This document shows positions 8,447 through 16,747 of a DNA stretch of 57,629 nucleotides, piece by piece. This DNA comes from Planctomicrobium piriforme (GTDB taxonomy: Bacteria > Planctomycetota > Planctomycetia > Planctomycetales > Planctomycetaceae): NCBI GenBank assembly GCA_945860955.1, contig CAMATH010000047.1, positions 1-57,629 on the forward strand. Reading direction: 5' to 3'. Positions within the stretch are counted from its first letter, which is position 1. The number at the start of each line of letters is the position of its first letter. Under the pieces are notes generated by a model. That model had not been told where the DNA came from, made no database searches, and saw only the letters and a list, made by a program, of their open reading frames with translations. The position numbers and the translations under genes were made by a program.

Positions 8447-8989
8447 ATGGACGATGACCTTGATGCGATCCGGAGGGTGTTGGCGAACGACGTCGAGTCG
8501 TTCCGCCGCCTCGTGGAACGTTACCAGCGCCCGCTGTTGACACTGGTCCGCAACCTGACGTCGCCCGACACCGACCACGAGGGAGTCGCCCAGGAGGTGT
8601 TCCTGGCCGTGTTCCGCAACCTGGAATCGTTCGACCCAAAGCGGTCGGCGTTCCCCACCTGGCTGTTCACCATCGCCCGCAATCGCTGCTACAACGAACT
8701 CGCCCGCCGGCGGCCGGTCACAGGTGCCGAACTGCCGGACATCGTCGATCTACGGTCGCCCGAGCGGGCGGCTTCGGAAGCGGAAATATTCCGCCAGCTC
8801 GACGCGGCCCTGGATGCCCTGCCGTTCGAGCAGCGTTCCGCCTTCGTGCTCGCGCATCTGCAAGGCCTTTCCTACGAGGAGGTCGGTCGGATCGAGGGCG
8901 TCGGCGTGGGCACCGTCAAGTCGCGAATCGCCAGGGCCCGTGAGAAACTTCGTTGTCTCCTCCGCAACGCCACCGAGCCGCAATCATGA
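8447..8989 (+). CDS. ECF sigma-70 factor (RpoE-like)
   Basis: 180 residues. Region 2 (about 15-85) includes RLVERYQRPLLTLVRNL, AQEVFLAVFRNLESFDP and FPTWLFTIARNRCYNELARR. Region 4 (about 120-172) includes LPFEQRSAFVLAHLQGLSYE and EVGRIEGVGVGTVKSRIARA. This closely follows the RpoE-like ECF pattern. Its TGA overlaps the ATG of the next small membrane protein gene as ATGA, and a signal peptidase gene follows 24 bp later, so the three form an operon. The expected role is an envelope-related response; the signal is unknown. Confidence 0.92.
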   Translation: MDDDLDAIRRVLANDVESFRRLVERYQRPLLTLVRNLTSPDTDHEGVAQEVFLAVFRNLESFDPKRSAFPTWLFTIARNRCYNELARRRPVTGAELPDIVDLRSPERAASEAEIFRQLDAALDALPFEQRSAFVLAHLQGLSYEEVGRIEGVGVGTVKSRIARAREKLRCLLRNATEPQS

Positions 8990-9216
8990 ACGACGAATTT
9001 GACAATCTGTGGATGCCACGGGCTCACGCTGAAGCGCCTGCTGACTTCGCCGACCGCGTCATGGACGCTGTCCGCCGCGAGCCACTCCCGTCTTCGAAGG
9101 GCACCCGGGTCTTGCCGATGTCGTCGCCCACCGTGCGCGTCGCCGCCTGCGTCTTGGCGTGCGTCGCCTGCCTGTATCGCATGGCGGCCGTTGTTGCCGT
9201 CTTTTTCGTCTCGTGA
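8986..9216 (+). CDS. Small membrane protein, putative anti-sigma partner
   Basis: 76 residues starting at the ATG that overlaps the sigma stop. The first ~45 residues are soluble and acidic (MNDEFDNLWMPRAHAEAPAD, then FADRVMDAVRREPLP). The end (about residues 50-75) is one hydrophobic segment rich in Val, Ala and Cys, and the protein stops almost at the membrane. Position and topology suit an anti-sigma factor with a cytoplasmic sigma-binding part. It lacks a zinc-finger motif and is shorter than most anti-sigma proteins, so it may be truncated. The function is inferred from context. Confidence 0.65.
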   Translation: MNDEFDNLWMPRAHAEAPADFADRVMDAVRREPLPSSKGTRVLPMSSPTVRVAACVLACVACLYRMAAVVAVFFVS

Positions 9217-9240
9217 ACTCCGTAATGAGGAGGATTTCTC

Positions 9241-10158
9241 TTGAGCACCTCGAACGCTTCCGCCCGCAGTTCGCTGATCGCCGTGATGCTATCGCTCGCC
9301 GCCACCGGACTCGGCCAGATTTACTGCGGCCGTATCGTCCGCGGCCTGGTGATGTTCCTCGGCTCGCTGCTGTTCGTGCCGGCGATCGTGGTGGCCGCCC
9401 TGGTGCCACCGGCGACCATTGTCCTGGTCGGCCTGATCTTTGCGCTGCTGGCGGTGCTGGGCGTCTACGTGTACGCAGTCGTGGACGCGTTCCGCCTGGC
9501 CCGCCGCGGCCGTGATCTCTTCCAGCCGATGGACTACAACTATCCGCTGGTCTACGCCCTGTTCGTCCTGGTGGGGCTAACGTACGCAGGCGGCGGGCTG
9601 TACTTCATCCGCAGCAGTGTCTTCGAGGCCTTTGCGATTCCGACGGCCAGCGAGGTGCCGACGTTGCTCCCCGGTGATCGGATTCTGGTGAACAAGACGA
9701 CTTACCAAAGGCGATCCGTGCGCCGCGGCGACGAGATGGTGTTTCGCGTGCCGTCGGAGCCGGGGCTGAACTGGGTCAAGCGTGTCATCGCGCTGCCCGG
9801 GGACACAGTCGAGGTGAAAGACAACGAGGTGTTCGTCAACGGGCAGAAGTTGCCGCGCGAGCCGGTGCCGCGGGCGAGCCTCGGTGCCGCGGCGCAAGAG
9901 ATCAAGGGCGAAGTTTTCGAGGAGACCAATTCCAGTCGCCGCTATCGGATTCTCTTCACCGCCGACACGAAGCCGTTGCCGGACTACCCCCAGGCAACGG
10001 TGCCGGAAGGGGCGTGCTTCGTGCTGGGCGACAACCGGAACAACTCGCGCGACAGTCGTACGATAGGCTTCGTGGCCATTGGCGACGTGCTCGGCGACGT
10101 GCAGTACAGGTACTGGCCAGCCGCGACGTGGACGCGATTCGGCGTCCTGAGCGAATAA
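9241..10158 (+). CDS. lepB: Signal peptidase I with polytopic N-terminus
   Basis: 305 residues from a TTG start preceded by AGGAGG at the usual distance. It cleaves signal peptides of exported proteins on the outer face of the cytoplasmic membrane. Residues 1-~125 contain about four hydrophobic segments, more than the one or two of classical LepB. The catalytic part begins near 130: PTASEVPTLLPGDRILVNK places the Ser nucleophile at 137, NWVKRVIALPGD places the general-base Lys at 180, and box E is GDNRNNSRDSR at 263-273. All catalytic elements are present. It is the third gene of an ECF sigma operon, which suggests induction of secretion capacity by an envelope signal. The same genome probably also has a housekeeping LepB, but this is not visible here. 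Confidence 0.9.
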   Translation: MSTSNASARSSLIAVMLSLAATGLGQIYCGRIVRGLVMFLGSLLFVPAIVVAALVPPATIVLVGLIFALLAVLGVYVYAVVDAFRLARRGRDLFQPMDYNYPLVYALFVLVGLTYAGGGLYFIRSSVFEAFAIPTASEVPTLLPGDRILVNKTTYQRRSVRRGDEMVFRVPSEPGLNWVKRVIALPGDTVEVKDNEVFVNGQKLPREPVPRASLGAAAQEIKGEVFEETNSSRRYRILFTADTKPLPDYPQATVPEGACFVLGDNRNNSRDSRTIGFVAIGDVLGDVQYRYWPAATWTRFGVLSE

Positions 10159-10164
10159 GCACTG

Positions 10165-10182
10165 GCCTGATACGAATCAGGC
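10165..10182 (+). terminator. Possible terminator hairpin after lepB
   Basis: GCCTGAT and ATCAGGC form a perfect 7-bp stem with a 4-base loop, beginning 7 bp after the lepB stop. No T-run follows, so intrinsic termination is uncertain. Confidence 0.3.
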
Positions 10183-10451
10183 AACCGCCACTCAACGGAA
10201 TCTGTGGAGCCCTCCCTCTGGAAAACCCGAAAAAACCACCAGAAACCCAGAATTCACTGAACGTTGTGGCCGCCCCAGTCCCTTGGCCAATTTCACGATA
10301 TGCGGCCCGGGACCGATGTTACACAGGTCTGCATAGAGCCTGGTTCGGCGACAAAGAGGGGAGTTACACGTTGATTACACCGTATTCAGAGGCCATGTGG
10401 TAGAATTCAAAGCGTTCCTCACGTTTCAGAACTCACTCGAAGGGAATCACG

Positions 10452-10928
10452 ATGTTCTCCGCTTCACGTCGTGCCGTTAATGCGAGACTGTTGGCCAACT
10501 CAGTTGTGGCCGTCGTTTGTTTGTCTCTGGCGTGCGCCGCCGATGAAAAGAGAGAGCAACCGCTCACGCCTGAGATGATCCTCGAGACCAAGTTCGAAGG
10601 CAAGGCCACAGTGGAGCTACAAGTCGGCGAGGTCCGCACAGTAAACATTGACAGTGTGTTCGTGCCTGAAGTTTCGCATGTTCAGGTCATTCAGGCAAAA
10701 ATTGCGGGGGCGAAAATCGGCCAGGAGCTTGTGGTGACTGTGTCCCGAGAGATCGCGACACGGCTTCTCAAGTTGGGAATTGAGGATCCCGCCGAACACT
10801 TCCGCGGAAAAATACTGCGGGTGTCTGGTACGGTTGAGCAAATCAAGCGACCATCGACTCCGACGGCGATGGTCTACAGGATTCAGGTCACCAACCTCGA
10901 TCAGTTGGAGAGCATCCGCAAGCCGTAG
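10452..10928 (+). CDS. Secreted protein of unknown function
   Basis: 158 residues. A signal peptide covers about residues 1-30 (a run of NARLLANSVVAVVCLSLACA before ADEK). The mature part is a small soluble domain with a repeated theme of Val/Lys-rich strands (GKATVELQVGEVRTVNIDSV) and a C-terminal half with FRGKILRVSGTVEQIKRPST, which resembles an OB-like strand pattern. That resemblance is weak. AAGGGA precedes the ATG. A leucine-rich-repeat protein gene starts 74 bp downstream, but a shared role is not evident. Confidence 0.7.
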   Translation: MFSASRRAVNARLLANSVVAVVCLSLACAADEKREQPLTPEMILETKFEGKATVELQVGEVRTVNIDSVFVPEVSHVQVIQAKIAGAKIGQELVVTVSREIATRLLKLGIEDPAEHFRGKILRVSGTVEQIKRPSTPTAMVYRIQVTNLDQLESIRKP

Positions 10929-11001
10929 TGGCAGCGCCGAACTATTCACTGGTTCCGCGAAGTTTTTCGGTCGAGTCGCGTGCACCCCAAGGAGTCCACA
11001 C

Positions 11002-11769
11002 ATGTTCAGATTCATTCTCCGCAGTTGTTTACTCGTGGTTGTGAGTCTCGGGTTCGTCCCCGCGGCCAAGGCGATGGACGACCACGCGGCGGCGATTGCC
11101 GCGATCACCAAACTGGGAGGAAAGGTCTGGTACGACGACGAGCGACGGGAAAAAGTGCGGACAGTGTCCCTTCACCAATGCAACGTCACCGACGGCGATC
11201 TGATCCACCTGGCGAAGTTGACCGACCTCAGGAGCCTGGATCTTTCGTCCACGCGCATCACGGACGCCGGCTTGGAGCACCTGAAGGGGTTGACCAAACT
11301 CGAATACCTGGCATTTCATAATACGGATGTCGGCGACGCGGGTCTTGAACTCCTCACGGCTATGCCGAAGCTAAACTTCTTGCTGCTCAAGTGTACCTAC
11401 GTCACCAACGCCGGCGTCGAAAAGCTCAATCGAGCATTGCCAGCATGCGAGACCATCAGCTATTCACCGCGCTCGCGGCAACGGCCAGCCGCGAGTCTGC
11501 CGGTCGGGAGGTGGAGCCTGACGTTCGCCAACGGCGTTCGCCAAACCTGCGAAATTGGCCAAGATGGAGCCGCGTCCGTCGTTGAACCGCTCCGCACGAG
11601 CAAGGGGAAGGCGGTCGTCAGCGGTGATTCGATCGTGGTGACGTTCGAAGATGAGCGTGTCGAGCGTTGGACACCCGTGGCCGAGCGGATCGTTGTGGAA
11701 CACTGGCATCCCGCAATCCGAGTTCCGGTTAGCACGCCAGTGCTCGGCATCGCGGAGCGGGCCAAGTGA
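11002..11769 (+). CDS. Secreted leucine-rich-repeat protein
   Basis: 255 residues from the ATG at 11002 with AAGGAG upstream. Residues 1-~24 are a signal peptide ending FVPAAKA. Three to four LRRs of the short bacterial type, each about 24 residues, occupy about 45-150 (LRSLDLSSTRITDAGLEHL, LEYLAFHNTDVGDAGLELL, LNFLLLKCTYVTNAGVEKL). Such GALA/RI-like repeats are abundant in planctomycetes and usually bind proteins. The C-terminal ~100 residues (from GRWSLTFANGVRQTCEIGQD) form a separate beta-rich module that looks like a lipocalin-type or TIGR03067-like sheet; I cannot assign it. Confidence 0.8.
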   Translation: MFRFILRSCLLVVVSLGFVPAAKAMDDHAAAIAAITKLGGKVWYDDERREKVRTVSLHQCNVTDGDLIHLAKLTDLRSLDLSSTRITDAGLEHLKGLTKLEYLAFHNTDVGDAGLELLTAMPKLNFLLLKCTYVTNAGVEKLNRALPACETISYSPRSRQRPAASLPVGRWSLTFANGVRQTCEIGQDGAASVVEPLRTSKGKAVVSGDSIVVTFEDERVERWTPVAERIVVEHWHPAIRVPVSTPVLGIAERAK

Positions 11770-11965
11770 CGCAAAGACCGAACCAGGCGCTACCGCAGAC
11801 GGCGGGGGGCATGTAGGGTTTCCCGGATTCGTAGCTCACTCGGCCCCTGCCGCTGCTGAGCTTAGGCGTTCGGTGGCGGCATTTCGCGCGCTCCACGGGA
11901 ACCAACTTGCGTGAGCGGCGTCGAGTGGATTGTGCCTGCAACAAATCGCCCCCAGGATCCCTGCC

Positions 11966-13783
11966 ATGAAACGGTCCGCGACCTTTGGTCTACAAAGCCC
12001 GCCGTCTCTCTCCATGCACACTTGTTTTCAAAGAGAGAACCAATTAACGCTGTTCTACTCGCGAGTGTGGCAAGACTTTTTGACTTTGTTCCGGGCTTTG
12101 CTTCTGGCGTTGGTGCCGGCCGTGGCTTCGGCCCAAGTTGGGCGGGGGTTCGTCTCCGCCGAGGCATACGTGGGAGTAGGCCGCGTCGTCTATGTCGGCA
12201 AGATCCTTGAGATCAAGCAGATTGACTACGGGAAACCGCTGACGGACACACAGAAATTGGGTCAGCCCTACAGGCTCGTTTTCGAAGTCAGCGAGACAAT
12301 TCGGGGAGACGAAGTCAAACGCCTTGAACTCGTGCTTTCGCTGCAGAACACGATCTATCTTGAGTACATGCGCGACCGCTCCGTCGAGATCATGCTCGTG
12401 GGCGGGTCGACCCGGCTCGACAGGTTTCCCGGCGCGGAAGTCGGGATCGAAGAACAGGGGAAGCGTGTGGACGATGAGTGGTATCAGTTCCGCTTGCTGG
12501 ACCCGGTCGAGATCCCTCAGTCGGGCGACGAAAAGTTGATCGCCTCTCAGCTCAACCGGAATTACGATTCCTGCCGGATGTTCACGAATGAGCTCGAGAT
12601 CGTCGTGGGCCGCGAGGCGATACTCAAGCGGGCGCGCGCCTTCGCCAAGCAGCACCCTGAGATGATCTCCGCCGTCTCGCTACGTGTCCCGAACGAGTTC
12701 GGTGCCTTGTGCGGTGATCCCAACGCCTTCTGCATGATCACACTTCCGATCTGCCCTGAAACCAAAGCGACCCTCGTCGCCCTAAAGGACGATCCCGGCC
12801 TAATCCTGCGCCGCATTGATTCTCGAGATGAAGACTCGAACCTATCATTGGTGCTGGTCGGAGCCCACAAGGCGCTAGCAATGTTTCGGGATGGAAGCGA
12901 GACTCCCGCATCGGGCCAATCCAAAGCCACCCCCCAAGCTCCAGATTCGCCCGGGGAGTGGGTGGATTCAGACAACGGCGATCTATCGTTGCGGCTGCGT
13001 GTCAAATCAGGACGCTTAGCAACCCAGGCCAGCATTGTCGTCATTGCCGCGATTCGCAACAATCGCAAGGGGCCAGTGACGATTCTGCGTCCCTTTGGTG
13101 ACCAATACGAAGCGCGAGCGTCTGGACTCAAAATCTGGAGTGAGCAAGGGCGGGTCAAGTACACCGGGCCTACATGGGATTACGATCTGAACAAGACGGC
13201 GTTCATCACGCTGGTGGAAAAGGAGGTCGTCACCGATACGCTGGAACTTCCTGTTCGCGACTTCTTGGAGACGGGCAAGGCGGGAAGGTACACGTTGCGG
13301 TACGACTATGCGTACTTGGGAACCTGGGACAAAAAGGTTGCAGACGAGGGTGTCAAAGGGATCTGGCACGGCACAATCTGCAGCCGCGAGGTTCCATTGA
13401 AGAAGCAAGGCGGGGCCGCCAAGGAGTCGCCACCGAGCCGGCAGCAATTGGACGCGGATCTCCGCGCGCTGCTGTCGTTCGCCGAGAATCTGACCGCGAA
13501 GCCGGACGATCTGACCGCGCGGCAGGATGCGGCGGTGCTGGCGATACGGCTCGTGCCCCACTTGCCCGGGAATCGAGTGGTCTGGGAGGTTCTCATCAAG
13601 ACGCGGACCTTGAAAGACGGCATGTCGTTGGCGGAAGCAGAGGAGCTGCTCGGACCACCGACTCGGATGTCGGACAAATTTGTCGGCTGGTATTTCAACC
13701 CGAATGGCAAGAATGTCGCGCCCTACCTGCACGCCAAGGTCTGGCAGGACGGACTGGCGGAGTGGAAGCTCACCAACCAATGA
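11966..13783 (+). CDS. Large secreted protein with C-terminal BamE/SmpA-like motif
   Basis: About 605 residues. The ATG at 11966 with AGGA upstream was chosen; a second ATG at 12014 would give a more standard signal peptide, whose hydrophobic core is FLTLFRALLLALVPAVASA. The middle is not recognisable. It starts with a strand-rich segment (YVGVGRVVYVGKILEIKQID) that may be a planctomycete-specific module. Near the C-terminus LKDGMSLAEAEELLGPPTRM then WYFNPNG...APYLHAKVWQDG matches the SmpA/BamE-type 'GM....V...LG.P' fold, used in outer-membrane assembly factors and in many unrelated lipoproteins. No lipobox is seen. It is followed by a repeat-filled intergenic region. Confidence 0.72.
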   Translation: MKRSATFGLQSPPSLSMHTCFQRENQLTLFYSRVWQDFLTLFRALLLALVPAVASAQVGRGFVSAEAYVGVGRVVYVGKILEIKQIDYGKPLTDTQKLGQPYRLVFEVSETIRGDEVKRLELVLSLQNTIYLEYMRDRSVEIMLVGGSTRLDRFPGAEVGIEEQGKRVDDEWYQFRLLDPVEIPQSGDEKLIASQLNRNYDSCRMFTNELEIVVGREAILKRARAFAKQHPEMISAVSLRVPNEFGALCGDPNAFCMITLPICPETKATLVALKDDPGLILRRIDSRDEDSNLSLVLVGAHKALAMFRDGSETPASGQSKATPQAPDSPGEWVDSDNGDLSLRLRVKSGRLATQASIVVIAAIRNNRKGPVTILRPFGDQYEARASGLKIWSEQGRVKYTGPTWDYDLNKTAFITLVEKEVVTDTLELPVRDFLETGKAGRYTLRYDYAYLGTWDKKVADEGVKGIWHGTICSREVPLKKQGGAAKESPPSRQQLDADLRALLSFAENLTAKPDDLTARQDAAVLAIRLVPHLPGNRVVWEVLIKTRTLKDGMSLAEAEELLGPPTRMSDKFVGWYFNPNGKNVAPYLHAKVWQDGLAEWKLTNQ

Positions 13784-13841
13784 GGGCCGCCGAATCAGGC
13801 GCTGCACCTGACACCGGCCGCGTTTAGGTTTTCTCGGACCA

Positions 13842-13931
13842 CAGCATCGTCATTACGGCACGACCGGGCACGTGTGGCAGGGAAGATTCTCTGCATTTCC
13901 GTTGCAGAATGACGATTACCTGGCCACCGTG
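13842..13931 (+). pseudogene. RAYT transposase relic, central segment
   Basis: In one frame the DNA reads QHRHYGTTGHVWQGRF followed by SAFPLQNDDYLATV, the segment just after the HUH site in REP-associated tyrosine transposases. This segment is missing from the three internally deleted copies. Sequence similarity stops at about 13931, where palindromic repeats begin. With the C-terminal relic at 14171-14258 it marks a once longer transposase gene at this site. Confidence 0.7.
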
Positions 13932-13975
13932 GGGGCTGCCGGTTTTGTGGCGACGACGCTCCGCGGCGTCGCTCC

Positions 13976-14007
13976 GGTTGTGGTTCCCGCGAAGCGGAAC
14001 CACAACC
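13976..14007. repeat. Palindromic repeat (12-bp stem)
   Basis: GGTTGTGGTTCC (13976-13987) and GGAACCACAACC (13996-14007) are a perfect inverted repeat with an 8-base loop. It is one of two palindromes that interrupt the RAYT relic. Confidence 0.7.
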
Positions 14008-14040
14008 CGCTGTGGCAAACACGCGATCGGATCGTCTATA

Positions 14041-14160
14041 CCTCGCGCGGCCGGAAACGACACATTTTCGGGGAGCCGCGCCCGTCAGGAAGCGGTATCA
14101 ATCTCCCGCTTCCTGATGGGCGCGGCTCCATCAAAATGTCTCAACGCGGACCGCGCGGAG
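14041..14160 (+). repeat. Long palindromic repeat, copy A
   Basis: About 120 bp. The core is a 24-bp stem (14072-14095 with 14106-14129, one G:T wobble) around a 10-base loop. Outer flanks CTCGCGCGGCCGG and CGGACCGCGCGGAG also pair imperfectly. Copy B at 48810-48930 is very similar over the whole length. It lies between two pieces of a RAYT relic, so it arrived after the transposase or by a joint rearrangement. Confidence 0.8.
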
Positions 14161-14170
14161 TATAAAGCGA

Positions 14171-14258
14171 CAGGCCCCCTTCCCGGCTGGTTGTCGGCTG
14201 ATGGCCCGCTGCTCTGGCGTGGCACGCCGACGCCGCGAGATGCGGCGTGGTTGAAACG
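14171..14258 (+). pseudogene. RAYT transposase relic, C-terminal segment
   Basis: The sequence CGGCTGGTTGTCGGCTGATG and onward matches the post-junction part of the three internally deleted elements and reads SADGPLLWRGTPTPRDAAWL. It ends near 14258 without the terminal repeat. Together with 13842-13931 it is one decayed transposase gene. Confidence 0.7.
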
Positions 14259-14296
14259 TCGGCTCTTCCAGTTCACACTGAACCAATCCACCGAGT

Positions 14297-15217
14297 TCAG
14301 CGCCGGTGAACAACCCAGCCGGGGATGTTGACGCGGATTGTGAACAGTGTCTTTCCCGCGGTGATATACAGCGTCCGCAGATCGTCGCCGCCGAACGTGA
14401 CGTTGGTGAGAACATCTTCGGGAATGGAAATCATCCCGAGAAGTTCGCCGTGGGGGGTCACTACGTAGATTCCCGGGGCGATGTCGGTTGTTTCGTGGGG
14501 GCCGCGGGCGTGGGCGATGCCGGCGGCGATGTAGAGATTGCCATCCTGTGCGACCGCCATCCCATCCCCACCACGTCCGGGGGCGAAATCGTAGATCTGC
14601 CGTTGTCCGCTCGCTTCCCCTTGTTCGCTCAGATCAAACGCCCAGATTTTGCGGTTTCCCCCCAACACCGGGCAACTGTCGACCACATAGAGAGTCTTCT
14701 CGTCCGGAGAGAGGGCGATTCCGTTGGGACGTTGAATCGCGGGCTGCGAGAGAATTTTGGTGACGCGGCCATCGACATCAATCCGGTAGACCGACTCGTG
14801 CGTCAGCCGCATGGTTGTGCGATCGCCGTAACAGGGATCGGTGAAAAAGATCTGCCCATTCGAACGGGCGGCGATGTCGTTGGGAGCGTTGTAGGGCTGG
14901 CCCTCGAAACTGTCGGTCAGCACTTCGACCTGGCCGGTGGTGAGGTCGGAGCGGGTGATCCGCCGTCGGCCACCCGGGCCGAATTCGTTTCCTTCGCACG
15001 ACAGGAGTCGCCCCTGGGGATCGAACAGGTTCCCATTGGTGCGCCCGCTGTCGGCGCGAAACACCGTGGTCTGCTTCGACCGGGGATCGAAACAGAGGAT
15101 GCAGTTGTTCCAAATGTCGGAAAAGAAGACCCGACCGTCCGCATGGGCGGCGGGGCCTTCCAGGAACGCGACGGCGACGGCGGATTCAAGTTGTGCGGCG
15201 GGGGCGACGATCGGCAT
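14297..15217 (-). CDS. SMP-30/gluconolactonase/LRE family protein
   Basis: 306 residues from the ATG at 15217; upstream codons have no family similarity. A six-bladed beta-propeller hydrolase family, metal dependent, usually acting on sugar lactones. Family-type residues are visible: FLEGPAAHADG with the metal Glu near the N-terminus, QPYNAPNDIAARSNGQIFFT with the Asn/Asp pair in the middle, and RPNGIALSPDEKTLYVVDS with the catalytic-site Asp. No signal peptide is seen, so it is probably cytoplasmic. The oxidoreductase gene upstream at 15683-16747 could supply a sugar acid context, but they are separated by 465 bp. The substrate is unknown. Confidence 0.88.
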   Translation of the reverse strand: MPIVAPAAQLESAVAVAFLEGPAAHADGRVFFSDIWNNCILCFDPRSKQTTVFRADSGRTNGNLFDPQGRLLSCEGNEFGPGGRRRITRSDLTTGQVEVLTDSFEGQPYNAPNDIAARSNGQIFFTDPCYGDRTTMRLTHESVYRIDVDGRVTKILSQPAIQRPNGIALSPDEKTLYVVDSCPVLGGNRKIWAFDLSEQGEASGQRQIYDFAPGRGGDGMAVAQDGNLYIAAGIAHARGPHETTDIAPGIYVVTPHGELLGMISIPEDVLTNVTFGGDDLRTLYITAGKTLFTIRVNIPGWVVHRR

Positions 15218-15392
15218 GGGACGACACGTTGGGGGAATGACGGATTTGGAATGAGGCTTGTCGGTGGGGAGAGTCCGCCAAAGGTAATGGAGGTCGATCC
15301 AGTGAAGCGTCTGTACCAGACAGCCAACGCTTTGGAACGCGTCACTGTGGTGAAAACTCCCAATCCACACAAGCGACTGCCGCCTCAGGAAT

Positions 15393-15492
15393 CCTCTTCA
15401 TCCTGTCAAAAACTTTTGCAAACCGCGATGTGTGGTAGTGCGGCTTGGAGAACGGGGCAGACGGACGGAAAGAATTTAACAGGATGAAGAGG
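15393..15492. repeat. Element bounded by 14-bp perfect inverted repeats
   Basis: CCTCTTCATCCTGT (15393-15406) and ACAGGATGAAGAGG (15479-15492) are exact inverse complements separated by 72 bp. A related single arm, CCTTCATCCTGTCAAAGAAT, recurs at about 45374. It occupies the otherwise empty 465-bp gap between the SMP-30 gene and the oxidoreductase gene. REPIN-like or attenuator-like; no transposase is nearby. Confidence 0.7.
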
Positions 15493-15682
15493 ATGAAAGG
15501 GATGAGCAGGAGGGAATCAATCGCCATTTCCGCTCGAGGGAAAAAATCCAATGGCACTGAGTTCCGGGGCATCGTGTGCCTGGCTTCGCCAGCGGGAGAT
15601 GTGGGTAACCCTCAGGTCAAGACCCGTTCTACCAAGCAAACATCTCGTTTTCGGGCGAGGAGAGTATCCTGGAGTCGTGATT

Positions 15683-16747
15683 CTATTGGGGACGTTGTAC
15701 ATCGACCATCACATCTTCCCATCGGCCGCTCGCGGCGCTTCTCAGGGCCGCCAAGTTGACTCCCAGGGTCTGTCTGCCTTCGGCCAGTGTGCAAGCCGGG
15801 GGCCGGATGCCGGCGACCGCGTCGAGAAACGCCTGTGCCTGGGCGATATAGACATCATCCCGGTCACGGGGACCAAAGTCGCGGTACTCCCATTCCGCCC
15901 CCAGTTGCGACATCCACATCAGGCGCTGGCGGTGCAACTCGCAACGAACCGTCCCCCGCGCGCACACCACCTGCACGCTGATCTCATTCGGAGCCTGGTA
16001 TTGATTGATGGCGTAACTGGCGAGAATCGACGCGCCGGCGGGTGGGGCGGGATCGGTATTCGACCACGCCGTCGGGCAGGCCACATGACGCGCGAGCAGG
16101 TGGACGGTGTCTTCCACTTCGACGCCGGGCAGTGACTGATGGGCCGCGTCGCACACCAGTTTGCGAATCGGCCCGACCAGCCATTCCCCCAGATTGAGCA
16201 GGTGCGTGATCGCGTCCTGAATCGCTCCGCCCCCCATCGAATGCCGGGCGTAGTAGATCTCGCGGTACGCCGGGCGGTAGGTGGGGAAATGCTGCCCTCC
16301 CACCACCGTCACTTGCAACGGGGGGCCAAACTGACCACTGTGCAGCAACTCCCGGGCGGCGTTCAGTTCCGGAAATGCGCGATACACGTAGGCGACGCTG
16401 ACCGTTAAACCCCGTGCGGCTGCCAGTTGCTCCAATCCGTCAATTCCATCGTCCGAAGTACTGAGCGGTTTCTCCACCAGCACGTGAACCCCCGCGTTGA
16501 GCAGTTGGGTTGTGATGGGGATATGAAACGGGGCCGGCGTGCAGACGACCGCGATTTGCGGGGGATTCCGCAATGCGTGATCGAGCGATTCGAATTGCGC
16601 GACCTGGTACCGCTCGGCGACAGCCTGCCGCAGGCTGGCGTTGATTTCGACAACGGAAACTTCCGCGCGCCCCGTCTTGAGAAAGCAGCGGGTGTGTCGT
16701 TCGCCAATCGAACCAACGCCAATGACAAGTACGGACGGCAGACTCAT
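15683..16747 (-). CDS. Gfo/Idh/MocA-family NAD(P)-dependent oxidoreductase
   Basis: 354 residues from an ATG (16747) that overlaps the MFS stop as ATGA. The Rossmann part starts at once with VLVIGVGSIGERHTRCFLKT. HVLVEKPLSTSDD holds the family EKP lysine, and GGGAIQDAITHLLNLGEWLV is the typical C-terminal-domain helix with the catalytic His. These enzymes oxidise or reduce sugars, inositols or sugar nucleotides. There is no Tat signal, unlike the paralogue at 42876. It is the last gene of a run FAH-fold/PPK2/MFS/oxidoreductase, and the coupled MFS transporter may bring in its substrate. Confidence 0.9.
   Translation of the reverse strand: MSLPSVLVIGVGSIGERHTRCFLKTGRAEVSVVEINASLRQAVAERYQVAQFESLDHALRNPPQIAVVCTPAPFHIPITTQLLNAGVHVLVEKPLSTSDDGIDGLEQLAAARGLTVSVAYVYRAFPELNAARELLHSGQFGPPLQVTVVGGQHFPTYRPAYREIYYARHSMGGGAIQDAITHLLNLGEWLVGPIRKLVCDAAHQSLPGVEVEDTVHLLARHVACPTAWSNTDPAPPAGASILASYAINQYQAPNEISVQVVCARGTVRCELHRQRLMWMSQLGAEWEYRDFGPRDRDDVYIAQAQAFLDAVAGIRPPACTLAEGRQTLGVNLAALRSAASGRWEDVMVDVQRPQ

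Noticed and set aside
14306-15487. Plus-strand open frame of 393 codons
   Set aside because: It is antisense to the SMP-30 gene, which has metal-binding residues and a typical length.
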